A stretch of DNA of 64,000 nucleotides from Brucella daejeonensis (GCF_014199265.1 NZ_JACIJG010000010.1:122910-186909); one strand, 5' to 3'. Counted from the first letter of the stretch, positions 9,037 through 18,103 are shown. Numbers and translations: made by a program. Notes: generated from the sequence alone by a model not told the origin.

Positions 9037-10605
9037 TCACTTCTTCTTCGGCAGGCCCGGAAGGCCACCGCCAAGACCTGGAAGCTTCGGCCCGCCCAGA
9101 CCGGGCAAGCCGCCCGGAAGACCGCCACCGGGAAGGCCCGGCAGACCGCCACCCTTGGTCAGGCCGGCCGCTTCCGCCTGCTTGGCCAGCGCCTCAAGCT
9201 GCTTGGGGTCCATCCTGGACAGATCGGGCATACCGCCCATACCGCCGCCGCCAAGACCCATCTTGCTGGCAAGACCGCCCATCATCTGCTTCATCATGCC
9301 GCCTTTGCCCTTGCCCATGACTTTCATCATGTCGGCCATCTGGCGGTGCATCTTGAGAAGCTTGTTGATGTCGGCGGCGCTCGTGCCGGAACCCTTGGCG
9401 ATGCGCTGCTTGCGGCTATGCTTGAGAATGTCGGGATTGGCGCGCTCGGCCCGGGTCATAGAACCTATAATGGCGATCTGGCGATCGAAAAGCCTGTCGT
9501 CCAGACCGGCGGCAGCCACCTTGTCCTTCATCCCGGCCATGCCCGGCATCATGCCCATGATGCCGCCCATGCCGCCAAGCTTCTTCATCTGGCCCAACTG
9601 ATCGGCGAGATCGTTGAGATCGAACTTGCCTGACTGCATCTTCCTGGCCATCGCCGCGGCTTTTTCCGCGTCGATGGTTTCGGCAGCCTTTTCGACCAGC
9701 GAAACGATGTCGCCCATGCCGAGAATGCGGTCGGCGATGCGCTTGGGATAGAATTCCTCAAGCGCATCCATCTTTTCGCCGGTGGCGATCAGCTTGATCG
9801 GCTTGCCGGTGATGGCGCGCATCGAAAGGGCTGCACCGCCACGGCCATCGCCGTCCATGCGGGTCAGCACGATGCCGGTGATGCCGACGCGTTCATCGAA
9901 ATTACGCGCCAGATTGACGGCGTCCTGACCGGTCAGGCTGTCGGCGACGAGCAGGATTTCATGCGGATTGGCGGCCTTGCGGATATCCGCCATTTCCACC
10001 ATCAGCGGCTCGTCGATATGGGTGCGGCCCGCCGTATCGAGAATGACGACATCGTGTCCGCCGAGTTTCGCGGCCTGAACGGCGCGGCTGGCGATTTCCA
10101 CCGGCGACTGGCCGGCAATAATCGGCAATGTATCAACGGAAGTCTGGATGCCGAGCTGGCGAAGCTGTTCCTGTGCGGCCGGACGGCGCGTATCGAGCGA
10201 GGCCATCAGCACTTTTTTGCGTTGGCGCTCGGTCAGGCGCTTGGCGATCTTGCCCGTCGTGGTCGTCTTGCCCGAACCCTGAAGACCGACCATCATGACG
10301 ACGACCGGGGCAGGCGCATTCAGATCGAGCGTGACGCCTTCGGTGCCCAGCATTTCCACAAGCTCGTCATGGACGATCTTGACGACCATCTGGCCGGGCT
10401 TGATGCTTTTGAGAATTTCCGCGCCGACGGCCTTTTCACGCACGCGGTCGGTAAAGGAGCGAACCACTTCCAGCGAAACATCGGCCTCGATCAGCGCGCG
10501 GCGCACTTCGCGCAGCGCCGCCGTCACGTCGCTTTCGGAGAGAGCGCCGCGTCCGGTCAGGCCGTTCAGGATGGAGCCGAGACGCTCCTGAAGTGATTCA
10601 AACAT
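9037..10605 (-). CDS. ffh: Signal recognition particle protein Ffh
   Basis: A 522-residue SRP54 GTPase that binds signal sequences of nascent membrane proteins together with 4.5S RNA and delivers ribosomes to FtsY. Seen in order: the N-domain (MFESLQERLGSILNGLTGRGALSESDV), the G-domain with GLQGSGKTTTTGKIA, DTAGRTHID and TRMDGDGRGG, then the Met-rich M-domain (MKKLGGMGGIMGMMPGMAG). A Gly/Pro/Leu tail ends the protein. Start chosen: ATG at 10605, with AAGGA eight bases upstream, over an in-frame upstream ATG at 10671. Confidence 0.97.
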   Translation of the reverse strand: MFESLQERLGSILNGLTGRGALSESDVTAALREVRRALIEADVSLEVVRSFTDRVREKAVGAEILKSIKPGQMVVKIVHDELVEMLGTEGVTLDLNAPAPVVVMMVGLQGSGKTTTTGKIAKRLTERQRKKVLMASLDTRRPAAQEQLRQLGIQTSVDTLPIIAGQSPVEIASRAVQAAKLGGHDVVILDTAGRTHIDEPLMVEMADIRKAANPHEILLVADSLTGQDAVNLARNFDERVGITGIVLTRMDGDGRGGAALSMRAITGKPIKLIATGEKMDALEEFYPKRIADRILGMGDIVSLVEKAAETIDAEKAAAMARKMQSGKFDLNDLADQLGQMKKLGGMGGIMGMMPGMAGMKDKVAAAGLDDRLFDRQIAIIGSMTRAERANPDILKHSRKQRIAKGSGTSAADINKLLKMHRQMADMMKVMGKGKGGMMKQMMGGLASKMGLGGGGMGGMPDLSRMDPKQLEALAKQAEAAGLTKGGGLPGLPGGGLPGGLPGLGGPKLPGLGGGLPGLPKKK

Positions 10606-10793
10606 CGACTTGTCCTTTTCATCCGAGACAGACCGGGAGCGCCCAAAGCAGTGCCGCACCCGAGGGCGCATCGCGCTGTCGGATGTGGACCTCCGGGATC
10701 GCTTTATACCTTGATGGGTCCCGGTCGGTGGCTCGCGTTCAGAAGATCGCGGATAGATATTGCGCAGGCTTTAAGGCGATTGGCCCTCAATGT

Positions 10794-10883
10794 CAAGCAA
10801 AAGGCCGGAAACCGGCCCCTGGTCAAGCAAAAGGCCCGAAACCGGCCCTTGGCCAAGCAAAAGGTCCGAAACCGGCCCGCGAC
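10794..10883. repeat. Three tandem 30-bp repeats
   Basis: Three consecutive units begin at 10794, 10824 and 10854, each starting CAAGCAAAAGG and containing the internal palindrome CCGAAACCGG. The second and third differ from the first at a few positions. The array ends next to an inverted copy of the same sequence (10884-10899) that folds with the third unit. Confidence 0.85.
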
Positions 10884-10899
10884 AGGGGCCGGTTTCCGC
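10867..10899 (-). terminator. Hairpin/terminator of the lactate permease gene
   Basis: GAAACCGGCCC pairs with GGGCCGGTTTC around a 7-nt loop, 14 bp past the permease stop. On the minus strand it is followed by GGACCTTTTGC. One arm is the last unit of the 30-bp tandem repeat. Confidence 0.6.
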
Positions 10900-10912
10900 T
10901 TCGATACAGGAT

Positions 10913-12616
10913 TTATTGCACGCCGGCGCCGACGAGCGGGTCGCCGATTCCCAGCACATAAAGACCGATCAGCAACAGCGTTCCGGCAAGAACGACATAA
11001 TAGATCGTCGGAATGATGGTCATGCGCAGCGTTGTGCCCTCGCGGCCGAGCAGGCCGACCGTGGCCGACGCCGCAACGACATTGTGGATCGCGATCATGT
11101 TGCCGGCGGCGGCGCCCACCGACTGACCGGCGACCAACAGCGCGCCGGAGACGCCAAGCCCTTCCGCCACACCGTACTGGAACTGGCTGAGCATGAGGTT
11201 CGACACCGTGTTGGATCCGGCAAGGAACGCGCCCAGCGCACCCACCGATGGCGCGAAGAACGGATAGATATTGCCGACTTCCGTCGCAACCCAGTTCGCC
11301 ACCATCAGCGGCATGCTGACCAGTTCATTGCCATTGACGCCGGAATTGATCATGACGCGCACCATGGGCACGGTGAAGAGCAGCACGAAGCCCGCCCCGA
11401 CCAGTGTCTTGGTGCTCTCGCCGAGAGCCTTGCCGAACTGCCCGCCCTTCATGCGATGCAGGAAGAAGGTGATCAGGCAGACGATGACCAGAAGGCCGCC
11501 CGGCAGGAACAACGGCGTGAAATCGCCGCCGATGCCGGTTTCGCCCATGATATTGGTGGCGGCGAAGCTGATCGACTTCAGCACATTGCCGACCGACGGG
11601 AACACGCGGCTGACAACCAGGAAGATTGCCAGAAGCACATAGGGCGTCCATGCCAGGGCGAGCGGAATTTTCCTGGATGTCAGTTCATCGAGCTTGACCT
11701 CGATGCTGCCGATCCAGCCTGAAGGCCATTCCGATGCGGGTGGGAAATCCCAATTCTGCTTCGGCATCAGGAAACCGGCGCGCGCCGCGAATGTCGCTAG
11801 CGACAGCCCGACGAGACCGCCGATCATGGACGGGAATTCCGCGCCGAGGAAAACCGCGCTCAGCACATAGGGAATGGTGAAGGCGAACGCCGCGAAGATC
11901 GCGAAAGGCAGGATTGCCAGCCCTTCCGTCCACGAACGGTTACGCCCGAAAAAGCGGGTCATGATGAGCACGAGAAACAGCGGCATGAGCGTGCCGCAAA
12001 TCGCGTGCAGGATCGCCACCTCCGACGTGATGATATGGAAAAACTGTTCCCAGCCCGAACCGCTCCCCTGCAATTGCGCCGTCAGCGCCTCGCGGTTGAG
12101 GCCGGATTGCACGCCGACGATCAGCGGTGTGCCGACCGCGCCGAACGAAACGGGAGTGGACTGGATCATCAGCCCGAAGGTGACGGCGGCGAGCGCCGGA
12201 AAGCCGATCGCAACCATCAGCGGCGCCACCACGGCGGCGGGTGTGCCGAAGCCGGACGCCCCCTCGATGAAGGAGCCGAACAGCCAGGCGATCAGGAAGA
12301 CCTGTATGCGCCTGTCCGGGCTGATCTGGGCAAAGCCCGACCGGATGGCCGAGATGCCGCCCGAATATTTGAGCGTATTCAGAAGCAGGATCGCACCGAA
12401 AATGATCCAGAGCAGCCCGGCCGTCTGGATCAGTCCCTGAATGGTGGAAGCGGCGACACGATTGCCGCTCATGCCCCAGACCGCCATCGCGATGACGACT
12501 GTCAGGACATAGGTCACCGGCATGGCGATGCGCGCCTGAATGCGAAATCCGACCAGCATGACGCCGGCCACAAGAATTGGCAGAAACGCAAATAGCGCGA
12601 GAAATCCGTTCGACAT
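10913..12616 (-). CDS. lldP: L-lactate permease
   Basis: A 567-residue integral membrane protein of the LctP/LldP family, with more than a dozen hydrophobic helices. Family segments are [29 protein letters not shown] split over helices, [23 protein letters not shown], and [23 protein letters not shown] near the end. It imports lactate or glycolate with protons across the inner membrane. Start ATG at 12616 has a strong GGGAGG site. A palindrome 54 bp upstream may be a GntR-type operator. No lactate dehydrogenase gene is adjacent, so the physiological partner is elsewhere. Confidence 0.93.
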   Translation of the reverse strand: MSNGFLALFAFLPILVAGVMLVGFRIQARIAMPVTYVLTVVIAMAVWGMSGNRVAASTIQGLIQTAGLLWIIFGAILLLNTLKYSGGISAIRSGFAQISPDRRIQVFLIAWLFGSFIEGASGFGTPAAVVAPLMVAIGFPALAAVTFGLMIQSTPVSFGAVGTPLIVGVQSGLNREALTAQLQGSGSGWEQFFHIITSEVAILHAICGTLMPLFLVLIMTRFFGRNRSWTEGLAILPFAIFAAFAFTIPYVLSAVFLGAEFPSMIGGLVGLSLATFAARAGFLMPKQNWDFPPASEWPSGWIGSIEVKLDELTSRKIPLALAWTPYVLLAIFLVVSRVFPSVGNVLKSISFAATNIMGETGIGGDFTPLFLPGGLLVIVCLITFFLHRMKGGQFGKALGESTKTLVGAGFVLLFTVPMVRVMINSGVNGNELVSMPLMVANWVATEVGNIYPFFAPSVGALGAFLAGSNTVSNLMLSQFQYGVAEGLGVSGALLVAGQSVGAAAGNMIAIHNVVAASATVGLLGREGTTLRMTIIPTIYYVVLAGTLLLIGLYVLGIGDPLVGAGVQ

Positions 12617-13001
12617 GTGGCGTCCTCCCTCGTCAATGTCACGAACTTGAAATCGATTCTATCGATGGGTGGTAAATATTCTTTACCAGTACCGCCATAA
12701 GCAATAGGTATGAAAGCGACAGCTTCCAAGCGAAAAATTTCAGCTTGGCCCCGCAGACCGGCAAATACTTGGATGTATTGACAGGAAAATGGCCGTAAGC
12801 CCGGCATTCGGGAGCGCGTTTCCCAGGGCAGCGCCTCGTTCCCGGCAGAAATCACGCCCGACGGACGATTGGGACGGATAATTAAGTTAGTCTGAATTAC
12901 CGCGCTCTAACGTGCCCATCGCATTCGCCAAGCCGGATGACTTTTGGTGTAAGGAATGGCAAATTCGCGTCGAGGTCGAATCAACTCCAAAGGAGAAACG
13001 A
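12617..13001. other. Divergent intergenic region, lldP / lytic transglycosylase
   Basis: This 385-bp non-coding stretch lies between two divergent genes. It should hold both promoters. Apart from the TGGTAAA/TTTACCA palindrome I see no gene or strong structure. Confidence 0.5.
12670..12688. promoter_or_regulatory. Candidate operator upstream of lldP
   Basis: TGGTAAA and TTTACCA form a perfect inverted repeat with a 5-nt centre, 54 bp before the permease start. GntR-family lactate regulators bind TGGT...ACCA sites, so this is a plausible operator. The regulator is not encoded nearby. Confidence 0.4.
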
Positions 13002-13829
13002 ATGGCATTGATTGCCGAGAGCCGGTCTTGGACGGCAGCAGCAGTTCTTGCAATCAGCATGATGACAGGCGCAGGCGTCGCCGAGGCAGCCCAGTGCGGC
13101 AACAATGCCGGCGGGTACAATGCCTGGCTCGATCGGACGGTGAAGGAAGCCGCCTCCCGCGGCATCGGCAGGGCCGGCGTCAACGCGCTTGCCAACACCA
13201 AATATGCCAGGGCCACCATCAATGCGGACCGCAACCAGAAGAGCTTCAAGCTCTCCTTCGAGCAGTTCATGCAGAAGCGCGGCGCCAACACCATCATCAA
13301 GCGCGGTCGCTCGATGAAGCGGCAGAACGCATCTCTCTTCGCCAATATCGAAAAGCGTTATGGCGTACCCGCCGGTCCGCTGATCGCCATCTGGGGCATG
13401 GAAACCGGCTTCGGCTCCTATATGGGCAAGCAGCACACGCTGTCCGCCGTGGCGACGCTGGCCTATGACTGCCGCCGCAGCGACTATTTCACCAACCAGC
13501 TTTATGCCGCTCTTCAGCTCATCGACCGCCGGGACCTCAGCCCCAATGCGATCGGCGCCATGCACGGCGAAATCGGCCAGACCCAGTTCCTGCCCGTCAA
13601 TGTGCTGAAATACGGCGTGGACGGCGATGGCAGCGGCCATATCGACATGGCCCGCTCGAAGGCGGACGCGCTTTATTCGACAGCCAACTTCCTCGTCGGC
13701 CATGGCTGGCGGCGCGGCGGGGGCTACCAGCCCGGCGAAGCGAATTACGGCGCGATCCAGGGCTGGAATGCCGCCCAGGTTTACCAGCGCGCGATCGCCG
13801 TGATGGGCAAGGCCATCGACGGTAACTGA
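13002..13829 (+). CDS. Lytic murein transglycosylase (MltB-like, SLT_2 domain)
   Basis: A 275-residue exported protein that cleaves peptidoglycan glycan strands non-hydrolytically. The signal peptide covers about residues 1-29 (ending GVAEAA). The MltB-like domain shows IEKRYGVPAGPLIAIWGMETGFGSY, where the Glu of METGFG is the expected catalytic acid. TLSAVATLAYDCRRSDYF and the EIGQTQFLPVNVLKYGVDGDG segment follow. There is no peptidoglycan-binding tail. Start ATG at 13002 is set by AGGAG at 12991-12995 and by the signal peptide. It is monocistronic, with two hairpins after it. Confidence 0.92.
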   Translation: MALIAESRSWTAAAVLAISMMTGAGVAEAAQCGNNAGGYNAWLDRTVKEAASRGIGRAGVNALANTKYARATINADRNQKSFKLSFEQFMQKRGANTIIKRGRSMKRQNASLFANIEKRYGVPAGPLIAIWGMETGFGSYMGKQHTLSAVATLAYDCRRSDYFTNQLYAALQLIDRRDLSPNAIGAMHGEIGQTQFLPVNVLKYGVDGDGSGHIDMARSKADALYSTANFLVGHGWRRGGGYQPGEANYGAIQGWNAAQVYQRAIAVMGKAIDGN

Positions 13830-13845
13830 TCGGCAGAACCCGAAA

Positions 13846-13868
13846 AAATTCAACCAATGGTTGAATTT
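13846..13868 (+). terminator. First hairpin after the transglycosylase gene
   Basis: Perfect 10-bp arms (AAATTCAACC/GGTTGAATTT) with a 3-nt loop lie 17 bp past the stop. The T-tract is weak. Confidence 0.55.
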
Positions 13869-13895
13869 GCCTTCAAATAGCCATGATTGCCACGA

Positions 13896-13924
13896 AATAG
13901 CCCCGTTTCAAGGGGCTATTTTTG
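13896..13924 (+). terminator. Intrinsic terminator after the transglycosylase gene
   Basis: The stem AATAGCCCC/GGGGCTATT with a 7-nt loop is followed by TTTTTGC on the plus strand. This is the stronger of the two hairpins. Confidence 0.75.
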
Positions 13925-13992
13925 CATCTTTTGCTCCGAATTGACGTCGTTTGAGCGCAAAACGCGGATTTTCGTGTGTTTAAAATAAGGCA

Positions 13993-14024
13993 AAGCGGCT
14001 GCTTTCGATCCGAAGGAAGCCGCT
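13993..14024 (-). terminator. Hairpin downstream of carbonic anhydrase gene
   Basis: AAGCGGCT pairs with AGCCGCTT, with further inner pairing (CTTTCG/CGAAGG). On the minus strand it runs into TTTGCCTTATTTT. It lies 26 bp past the carbonic anhydrase stop. Confidence 0.55.
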
Positions 14025-14049
14025 TCGACCGTTCGATTTCGGGAGTGCT

Positions 14050-14694
14050 TCAGCCGACATCCGGGCGTTTGAAATCGCCAGTCTGGTGATCCATCACCCA
14101 AAGCTCTCCGCTCGAAATATCGAACCATGCGCCGTGCAGGGTGAGCTTGCCCTTCTTCTCCAGAATGTCGACGCAGGGGAATGTCCGCAGATTGTTGATC
14201 GAATAGCGGATCGAGATGCGCTCCAGCGCGGTCTGGCGCTCAGTCGGCGTCATCAGCTGATTGCCGCTGACCGCCTCGGCGGCCGGAGCGATCAGGCTCA
14301 TCCACTTGCCGATGAAGTCACCGGGCGAAAGCGGCGCGCTTTCGGTATCGAGCGCGGCCTTGATGCCGCCGCAACGGCCATGGCCCATGACGACGATATT
14401 CTTCACCTTGAGGCTTTGCACGGCAAATTCCAGCGCGGCGGATGCCGCGTGATATTCGCCGTCCGGCTCGTAAGGAGGAATGAGATTGGCAACGTTGCGC
14501 AGGACGAAGATTTCGCCCGGCGCGGTGTTGAATACGGTTTCGGGAGCGGCACGCGAATCACAGCAGGCAATAACCAGGGTTTCCGGCGACTGGCCCTGAT
14601 CCGCCAGATGGCGGTAGCGTGAAGTCTCGTGGGTAAAATGCTCGCTCATGAAGGCTCGATAACCGGCGAGAAGTGAATCTGGAAGATCAGCCAT
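14050..14694 (-). CDS. Beta-class carbonic anhydrase
   Basis: A 214-residue beta-carbonic anhydrase that interconverts CO2 and bicarbonate. The zinc-binding set is complete: Cys in ACCDSRAAPE (with the Asp-Arg dyad), and His and Cys in VMGHGRCGGI. The length and the GEIFVLRNVANLIPPYE segment match plant-type bacterial enzymes. The C-terminal LHGAWFDISSGELWVMD is also typical. It is probably monocistronic. Confidence 0.95.
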   Translation of the reverse strand: MADLPDSLLAGYRAFMSEHFTHETSRYRHLADQGQSPETLVIACCDSRAAPETVFNTAPGEIFVLRNVANLIPPYEPDGEYHAASAALEFAVQSLKVKNIVVMGHGRCGGIKAALDTESAPLSPGDFIGKWMSLIAPAAEAVSGNQLMTPTERQTALERISIRYSINNLRTFPCVDILEKKGKLTLHGAWFDISSGELWVMDHQTGDFKRPDVG

Positions 14695-14807
14695 GTTTTT
14701 CCATTATCCCTATCGAAAACCGAGAGCAATCGAATTGAACGGGCAAGGCTGCATTCGAATGCACGCATTTCCAAACGCAGACCGTTTCACATTTTTGCTG
14801 GAAATGT

Positions 14808-15704
14808 TCAAGCACGAAGCCCCTTGGTCGGATGCATCAGCCGTCGCGTCTGCACCATGGCCATCGGCGCGGCGAGGCTCGACGCATCGGCCTCCAGCAT
14901 GAGTTCATCGGCGCCGCGCTTGGCCGAACGCGCCATGATCTCGAAGACGGCGGCGGTCGTGCTTTGCAGCATTTTTTCCTCCGTCATGCCCGACAGGCGC
15001 CGCGCCAGAAACACCGCCGATGTCAGGTCCCCCAGACCGTTGGTCGGCCCCTCCACACGGCGGTTCTCGGCCATCAGCGCCAGGGTCGGCGTCAGCAAAA
15101 TATTGCCGATACTGCCATTCATCAGCGGAAAGGCGGAAGTCACCAGCATCGTCGCCGGACCGGCATCGAGCGCCGCTTCCATGAGCGCCTTGTTGTCTTC
15201 CAGCGGCACGCCGGCCAGCCATGAAAGCTCGAAACGGTTGGGCGTTGCAATGTCGGCAAGCGGCAAAAGCCGGTCGCGGATGCCCATGGCGGTGGCCTCG
15301 GGCACATAGAGCCCTTTTTCATCGCCGATGACCGGGTCGCACAGATAGACGGCGCCGGGATTGTTCGCCTTCACGGTCTTGACCAGCCCGGCCACGGCTT
15401 CCGCCTGTTCGGGATGGCCGAGATAACCGGTCAGCACGGCCCCGACCTCGTTCAGCCACGGCGCGCGCTGCAAATCCTGCATCAGGCGCGAAAACTCTTC
15501 CGCAGGCGGCACGATGCGCCCGGCAGGCGCGCCCGGAACCCCATGGCCCGGGTGCCAGGGCAGAACGACCGTAGGCACGGCCCAGACCGGAAAACCCAGC
15601 GTTTCCAATGCGAAGACGGCAGCGCGATTGCCCACCGAACCGCGAACGACATGGCTTGAAATGACAATAACGGTTGTCGCATCCGAAGGCGCGGGAAGCG
15701 TCAT
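14808..15704 (-). CDS. pdxY: Pyridoxal kinase PdxY
   Basis: A 298-residue ribokinase-fold kinase that phosphorylates pyridoxal for PLP salvage. It shows SSHVVRGSVGNRAAVFALETLGF at the N-terminus (split here), LCDPVIGDEKGLYVPEA for substrate and metal contacts, TPNRFELSWLAG, and PTNGLGDLTSAVFLAR, where the Asp of LGD is the catalytic base. It lies 7 bp downstream of the small membrane protein gene at 15712-15993 and is probably co-transcribed with it. Confidence 0.92.
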   Translation of the reverse strand: MTLPAPSDATTVIVISSHVVRGSVGNRAAVFALETLGFPVWAVPTVVLPWHPGHGVPGAPAGRIVPPAEEFSRLMQDLQRAPWLNEVGAVLTGYLGHPEQAEAVAGLVKTVKANNPGAVYLCDPVIGDEKGLYVPEATAMGIRDRLLPLADIATPNRFELSWLAGVPLEDNKALMEAALDAGPATMLVTSAFPLMNGSIGNILLTPTLALMAENRRVEGPTNGLGDLTSAVFLARRLSGMTEEKMLQSTTAAVFEIMARSAKRGADELMLEADASSLAAPMAMVQTRRLMHPTKGLRA

Positions 15705-15711
15705 TTTGTAC

Positions 15712-15993
15712 CTAGCTTTGCATGAGATAGGAAATGAGCCAGACGATGATCGCCAGCGTTATGAGAAGGCCGAGGCCGCGCCCGATGCGGGTGGCCCAGA
15801 GTTCTATCGGATCGTTTTCGGGCGCATCGACGGCGGAAAGATGGTGCGCCGTACGGGACAGGCCGCGCCGCACGATGCCTTCGGCACCGGTCTGCTCGCG
15901 CTCCAGCCGTTCGAGAATGCGACGGGCCTCTTCCTGGCGCTCGCGCCCCGGTCCGCCGCCCTCGCCTATGCCCGCCTGATGGCGTTCACCCAT
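15712..15993 (-). CDS. Small single-pass membrane protein, unknown function
   Basis: A 93-residue protein with a charged Arg/Glu-rich N-terminal half (GRERQEEARRILERLEREQTG) and one C-terminal transmembrane helix (GRGLGLLITLAIIVWLISYL). I do not recognise a family. Start chosen: ATG at 15993, after a GCAGG site; the upstream extension to 16074 lacks one. It precedes pdxY by 7 bp on the same strand. Confidence 0.6.
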   Translation of the reverse strand: MGERHQAGIGEGGGPGRERQEEARRILERLEREQTGAEGIVRRGLSRTAHHLSAVDAPENDPIELWATRIGRGLGLLITLAIIVWLISYLMQS

Positions 15994-16396
15994 GCTCTGC
16001 CTGCTCTTTGAAAAGACTCGATTTCCACCACAGGAAACAAACAACAGCATCACGCCCGGAGCGCGGTTCTGCAAGCAATTTATTATAATAGCGGGCGAGC
16101 TTCGCGACAGGTTTACCGGCGCTTCCCGGCAATTTCAGCCGTATCTGTCCGAAACCCTATCGCAGAATTTAGGCGTCCGGCGATTAGCCCATCTCGGCTT
16201 TGAGGCCCGAAGCAACCAGTATAGGACTGATTTGCTCGTGTCCGAGGTGGGGTGGATTGCGGACTGACAGCTTTTGGACGGCTAACTCCGAGGAAGCGGC
16301 CATTCAGACGCCGTGCCACTTGAGTAGGCCCTCGGTTCGGTTTTCACCATAAAAGGCGGTTTGTCTGTTGTAGTAAAAAGGGGCAAAGATGAGAGT
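15994..16396. other. Non-coding stretch with left direct repeat
   Basis: 403 bp without a gene I can support. It contains direct-repeat copy A (16110-16244) and AT-rich sequence. An open frame on the plus strand (to 16267) encodes a peptide that is partly shared with repeat copy B and is probably not a real protein. Confidence 0.5.
16110..16244 (+). repeat. Direct repeat copy A flanking the PIN-like gene
   Basis: About 135 bp match copy B at 17881-18014 in the same orientation, with scattered substitutions and one 1-bp indel. A further short match (CAGCTTTTGG) follows both copies. Confidence 0.85.
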
Positions 16397-17566
16397 CTAA
16401 GGATACGCGACGGCGAGTGCCTGTCGGTGCTCATCGGTCATCTCCGCTTCGATGTCATCGAACCAAGCCAGCATCTCGTCCCAGTTGCTACGGCTGAATA
16501 CCTTCACTCCGTAACGCTTTTCTAAGTCCACCTGTTGCCTGCCCACGATCTCATGCATGGGCCCGTCGATGAGAATAGCGTCACAATAGGGCGCATAGGT
16601 CGAAATGTGATCCACGTCGTAATAGAAGCCGGAGAGCTTCTTCAGAGCGTTATCTCTGTTCTGGTAGGCTCCTTGGACCACTAGCATCTTCAGTGTGGCA
16701 AACATCCGACTCTTGAGGTCCTGCACCGGGGCGGCCCGGAACTGTTCGGTTGAATAGAACTCAACGATTCGTTCTAGCTTGGCCTTGTGGTCCATTTCCT
16801 TGGAAAACTGGCTCAACATCACTTGCACCACTTCGGACATGACAGGCGAGTCCAGGAGGGCGGTGTAGTCGCCCGAAAACATCCGCTTTGCGTAGGTTAT
16901 GTAGGAGTTGATGTAGCCTCTGGCAGCAGCTTCATGCTCCAATCCTTTGTCTTGTTCAAAGGTGTTGGTCGAGTTTCGCCAGTTCGGGAAAAGGTCAATC
17001 AATCCTTCGATAGCTTCGACTTTTCCCTTTCGAACAACGTCACGGTTGCGGTTGTAGCCGCCGACGTCAATTCGATAATACCCATCCCAAACATGGATGT
17101 CGTCGTTGATGGCGTCAGCTTTCTCAAACTCCACCGGCTCGTTGTGGAGCCAAGCATGGAGGGCATCCTGTAATTGGTCGTTCTCAATGTGAAAGGCATG
17201 CCTGAACTCATGACCGCGTGACGTGTGCTTGATGAACTCCATCAACTCCGCGTACCTCTCCCACATGTGCGTTTCGTCCTCGTGGATGTTAGAGAACGGC
17301 ACAACCAATTGCTGGCTGGCTGTGAGGTTGGAAATGCGTTCGGCCGCCTCAACAAATACGGGATCGTTAGCGCGGAAGGCATGACTAAAAAAGAATTGGT
17401 CCAGATACAGGACCTTTTTCTTCAGCTCAGGCAGCGGGACTTTCTCATTGTACCGACAACGTCCGCACCCACGGTACACGTACCGGGAATAGACATCTAC
17501 ATTGCCAAAGGCTTGCTTGGCGCTGCAGCCGGGACAATCTCCGATAATGTAGCTGACAAGGGCCAT
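16397..17566 (-). CDS. PIN-like domain protein with N-terminal zinc ribbon
   Basis: A 389-residue protein I do not recognise by name. The N-terminus has two Cys pairs (CPGC at 11-14, CGRC at 34-37), a likely zinc ribbon. Residues from about 50 (KKKVLYLDQFFFSHAF) to the end (YYDVDHISTYAPYCDAILIDG) carry acidic residues in PIN-like order, suggesting a metal-dependent nuclease; this is inference. Start chosen: ATG at 17566 with GGAG just upstream; the open frame continues to 17779 but only through repeat DNA. Base composition is lower in GC than the neighbours, and direct repeats flank it, so it is probably acquired. No antitoxin-like partner is adjacent. Confidence 0.65.
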   Translation of the reverse strand: MALVSYIIGDCPGCSAKQAFGNVDVYSRYVYRGCGRCRYNEKVPLPELKKKVLYLDQFFFSHAFRANDPVFVEAAERISNLTASQQLVVPFSNIHEDETHMWERYAELMEFIKHTSRGHEFRHAFHIENDQLQDALHAWLHNEPVEFEKADAINDDIHVWDGYYRIDVGGYNRNRDVVRKGKVEAIEGLIDLFPNWRNSTNTFEQDKGLEHEAAARGYINSYITYAKRMFSGDYTALLDSPVMSEVVQVMLSQFSKEMDHKAKLERIVEFYSTEQFRAAPVQDLKSRMFATLKMLVVQGAYQNRDNALKKLSGFYYDVDHISTYAPYCDAILIDGPMHEIVGRQQVDLEKRYGVKVFSRSNWDEMLAWFDDIEAEMTDEHRQALAVAYP

Positions 17567-17667
17567 ATTGCTCCGAATCGGGCACAGTACCCGCTCCAGA
17601 GATATAACGAATTTAAGGGTCCGAGAACAATACCGAGGGAAAGGAGGGCGTAACCTGCGAATTGCCA

Positions 17668-17716
17668 TCACCTCGCCCTTCGAGACGGCGCTTCGCGCCT
17701 CCTCAGGATGAGGTGA
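17668..17716. repeat. Palindromic intergenic element
   Basis: TCACCTC and GAGGTGA close an approx. 49-bp element with a GC-rich centre (GGCGCTTCGCGCC). It resembles the short REP-like palindromes dispersed in Rhizobiales genomes; a partial cousin (CCCGAGGAGGCG) is seen near 19323. Confidence 0.55.
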
Positions 17717-17733
17717 TCGGCGCAATGCTGACG

Positions 17734-17790
17734 TCATTATCGGAATGGCGAACTCCGCACCGTCTTTCACGTCAGACAACCAGTGACGGG
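17734..17790 (-). pseudogene. Decayed fragment resembling the 3' end of mmsA
   Basis: The minus-strand translation WLSDVKDGAEFAIPIMT parallels the MmsA C-terminus (WPSGVKDGAEFVIPTMK) encoded at 20997-21060. By eye about three quarters of the bases agree over some 53 bp. No other part of the gene is present. Confidence 0.5.
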
Positions 17791-17880
17791 AAACCTACCC
17801 TCCGTTCGGGCAAAACAAAGCCCCGCCACAAGGGCAGAGGTCGAGTGCCACGACAAAATTCCCCTTTGCCGCAAGGGTCA

Positions 17881-18014
17881 GGTTTGCCGGCGCTTCTCGA
17901 CAATTTCAGCCGTATCTGTCCGAAACCCCATCGCAGAATTTGGGCGTCCGGCGATTAGCCATGTCGGTTTTGAGGTCCGAGGCAACCATTATAGGACTGA
18001 TTTGCTCATGTCCG
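17881..18014 (+). repeat. Direct repeat copy B flanking the PIN-like gene
   Basis: The partner of copy A at 16110-16244, same orientation. The pair encloses the PIN-like gene, a palindromic element and the mmsA fragment. Confidence 0.85.
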
Positions 18015-18103
18015 GCAGCTTTTGGTGGTGAGCAGACCGGCGCTCACCGGTCCTGCCAGAAGCAAAGCTGCCATATCGTGCCGACAGCCCACAGGTCGAG
18101 ACG

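Larger units (their letters stand above)
10606..10912. other. ffh upstream region with tandem repeat array
   Basis: This 307-bp gap between ffh and the lactate permease gene carries the presumed ffh promoter side (10606-10790) and then the 30-bp tandem repeats and hairpin listed separately. I see no gene in it. Confidence 0.5.
17567..18103. other. Repeat-rich non-coding stretch right of the PIN-like gene
   Basis: 537 bp without a supported gene. In order it holds the PIN-like gene's promoter side, a palindromic element (17668-17716), a decayed mmsA 3' fragment (17734-17790) and direct-repeat copy B (17881-18014). Confidence 0.55.

Noticed and set aside
10794..10883. Possible CRISPR array
   Set aside because: The three units are directly adjacent with no spacers, and no cas genes are present.
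15992..16267. Plus-strand frame through repeat copy A
   Set aside because: Part of its peptide matches repeat copy B before the frames diverge there; shared DNA repeat explains the match better than a gene.
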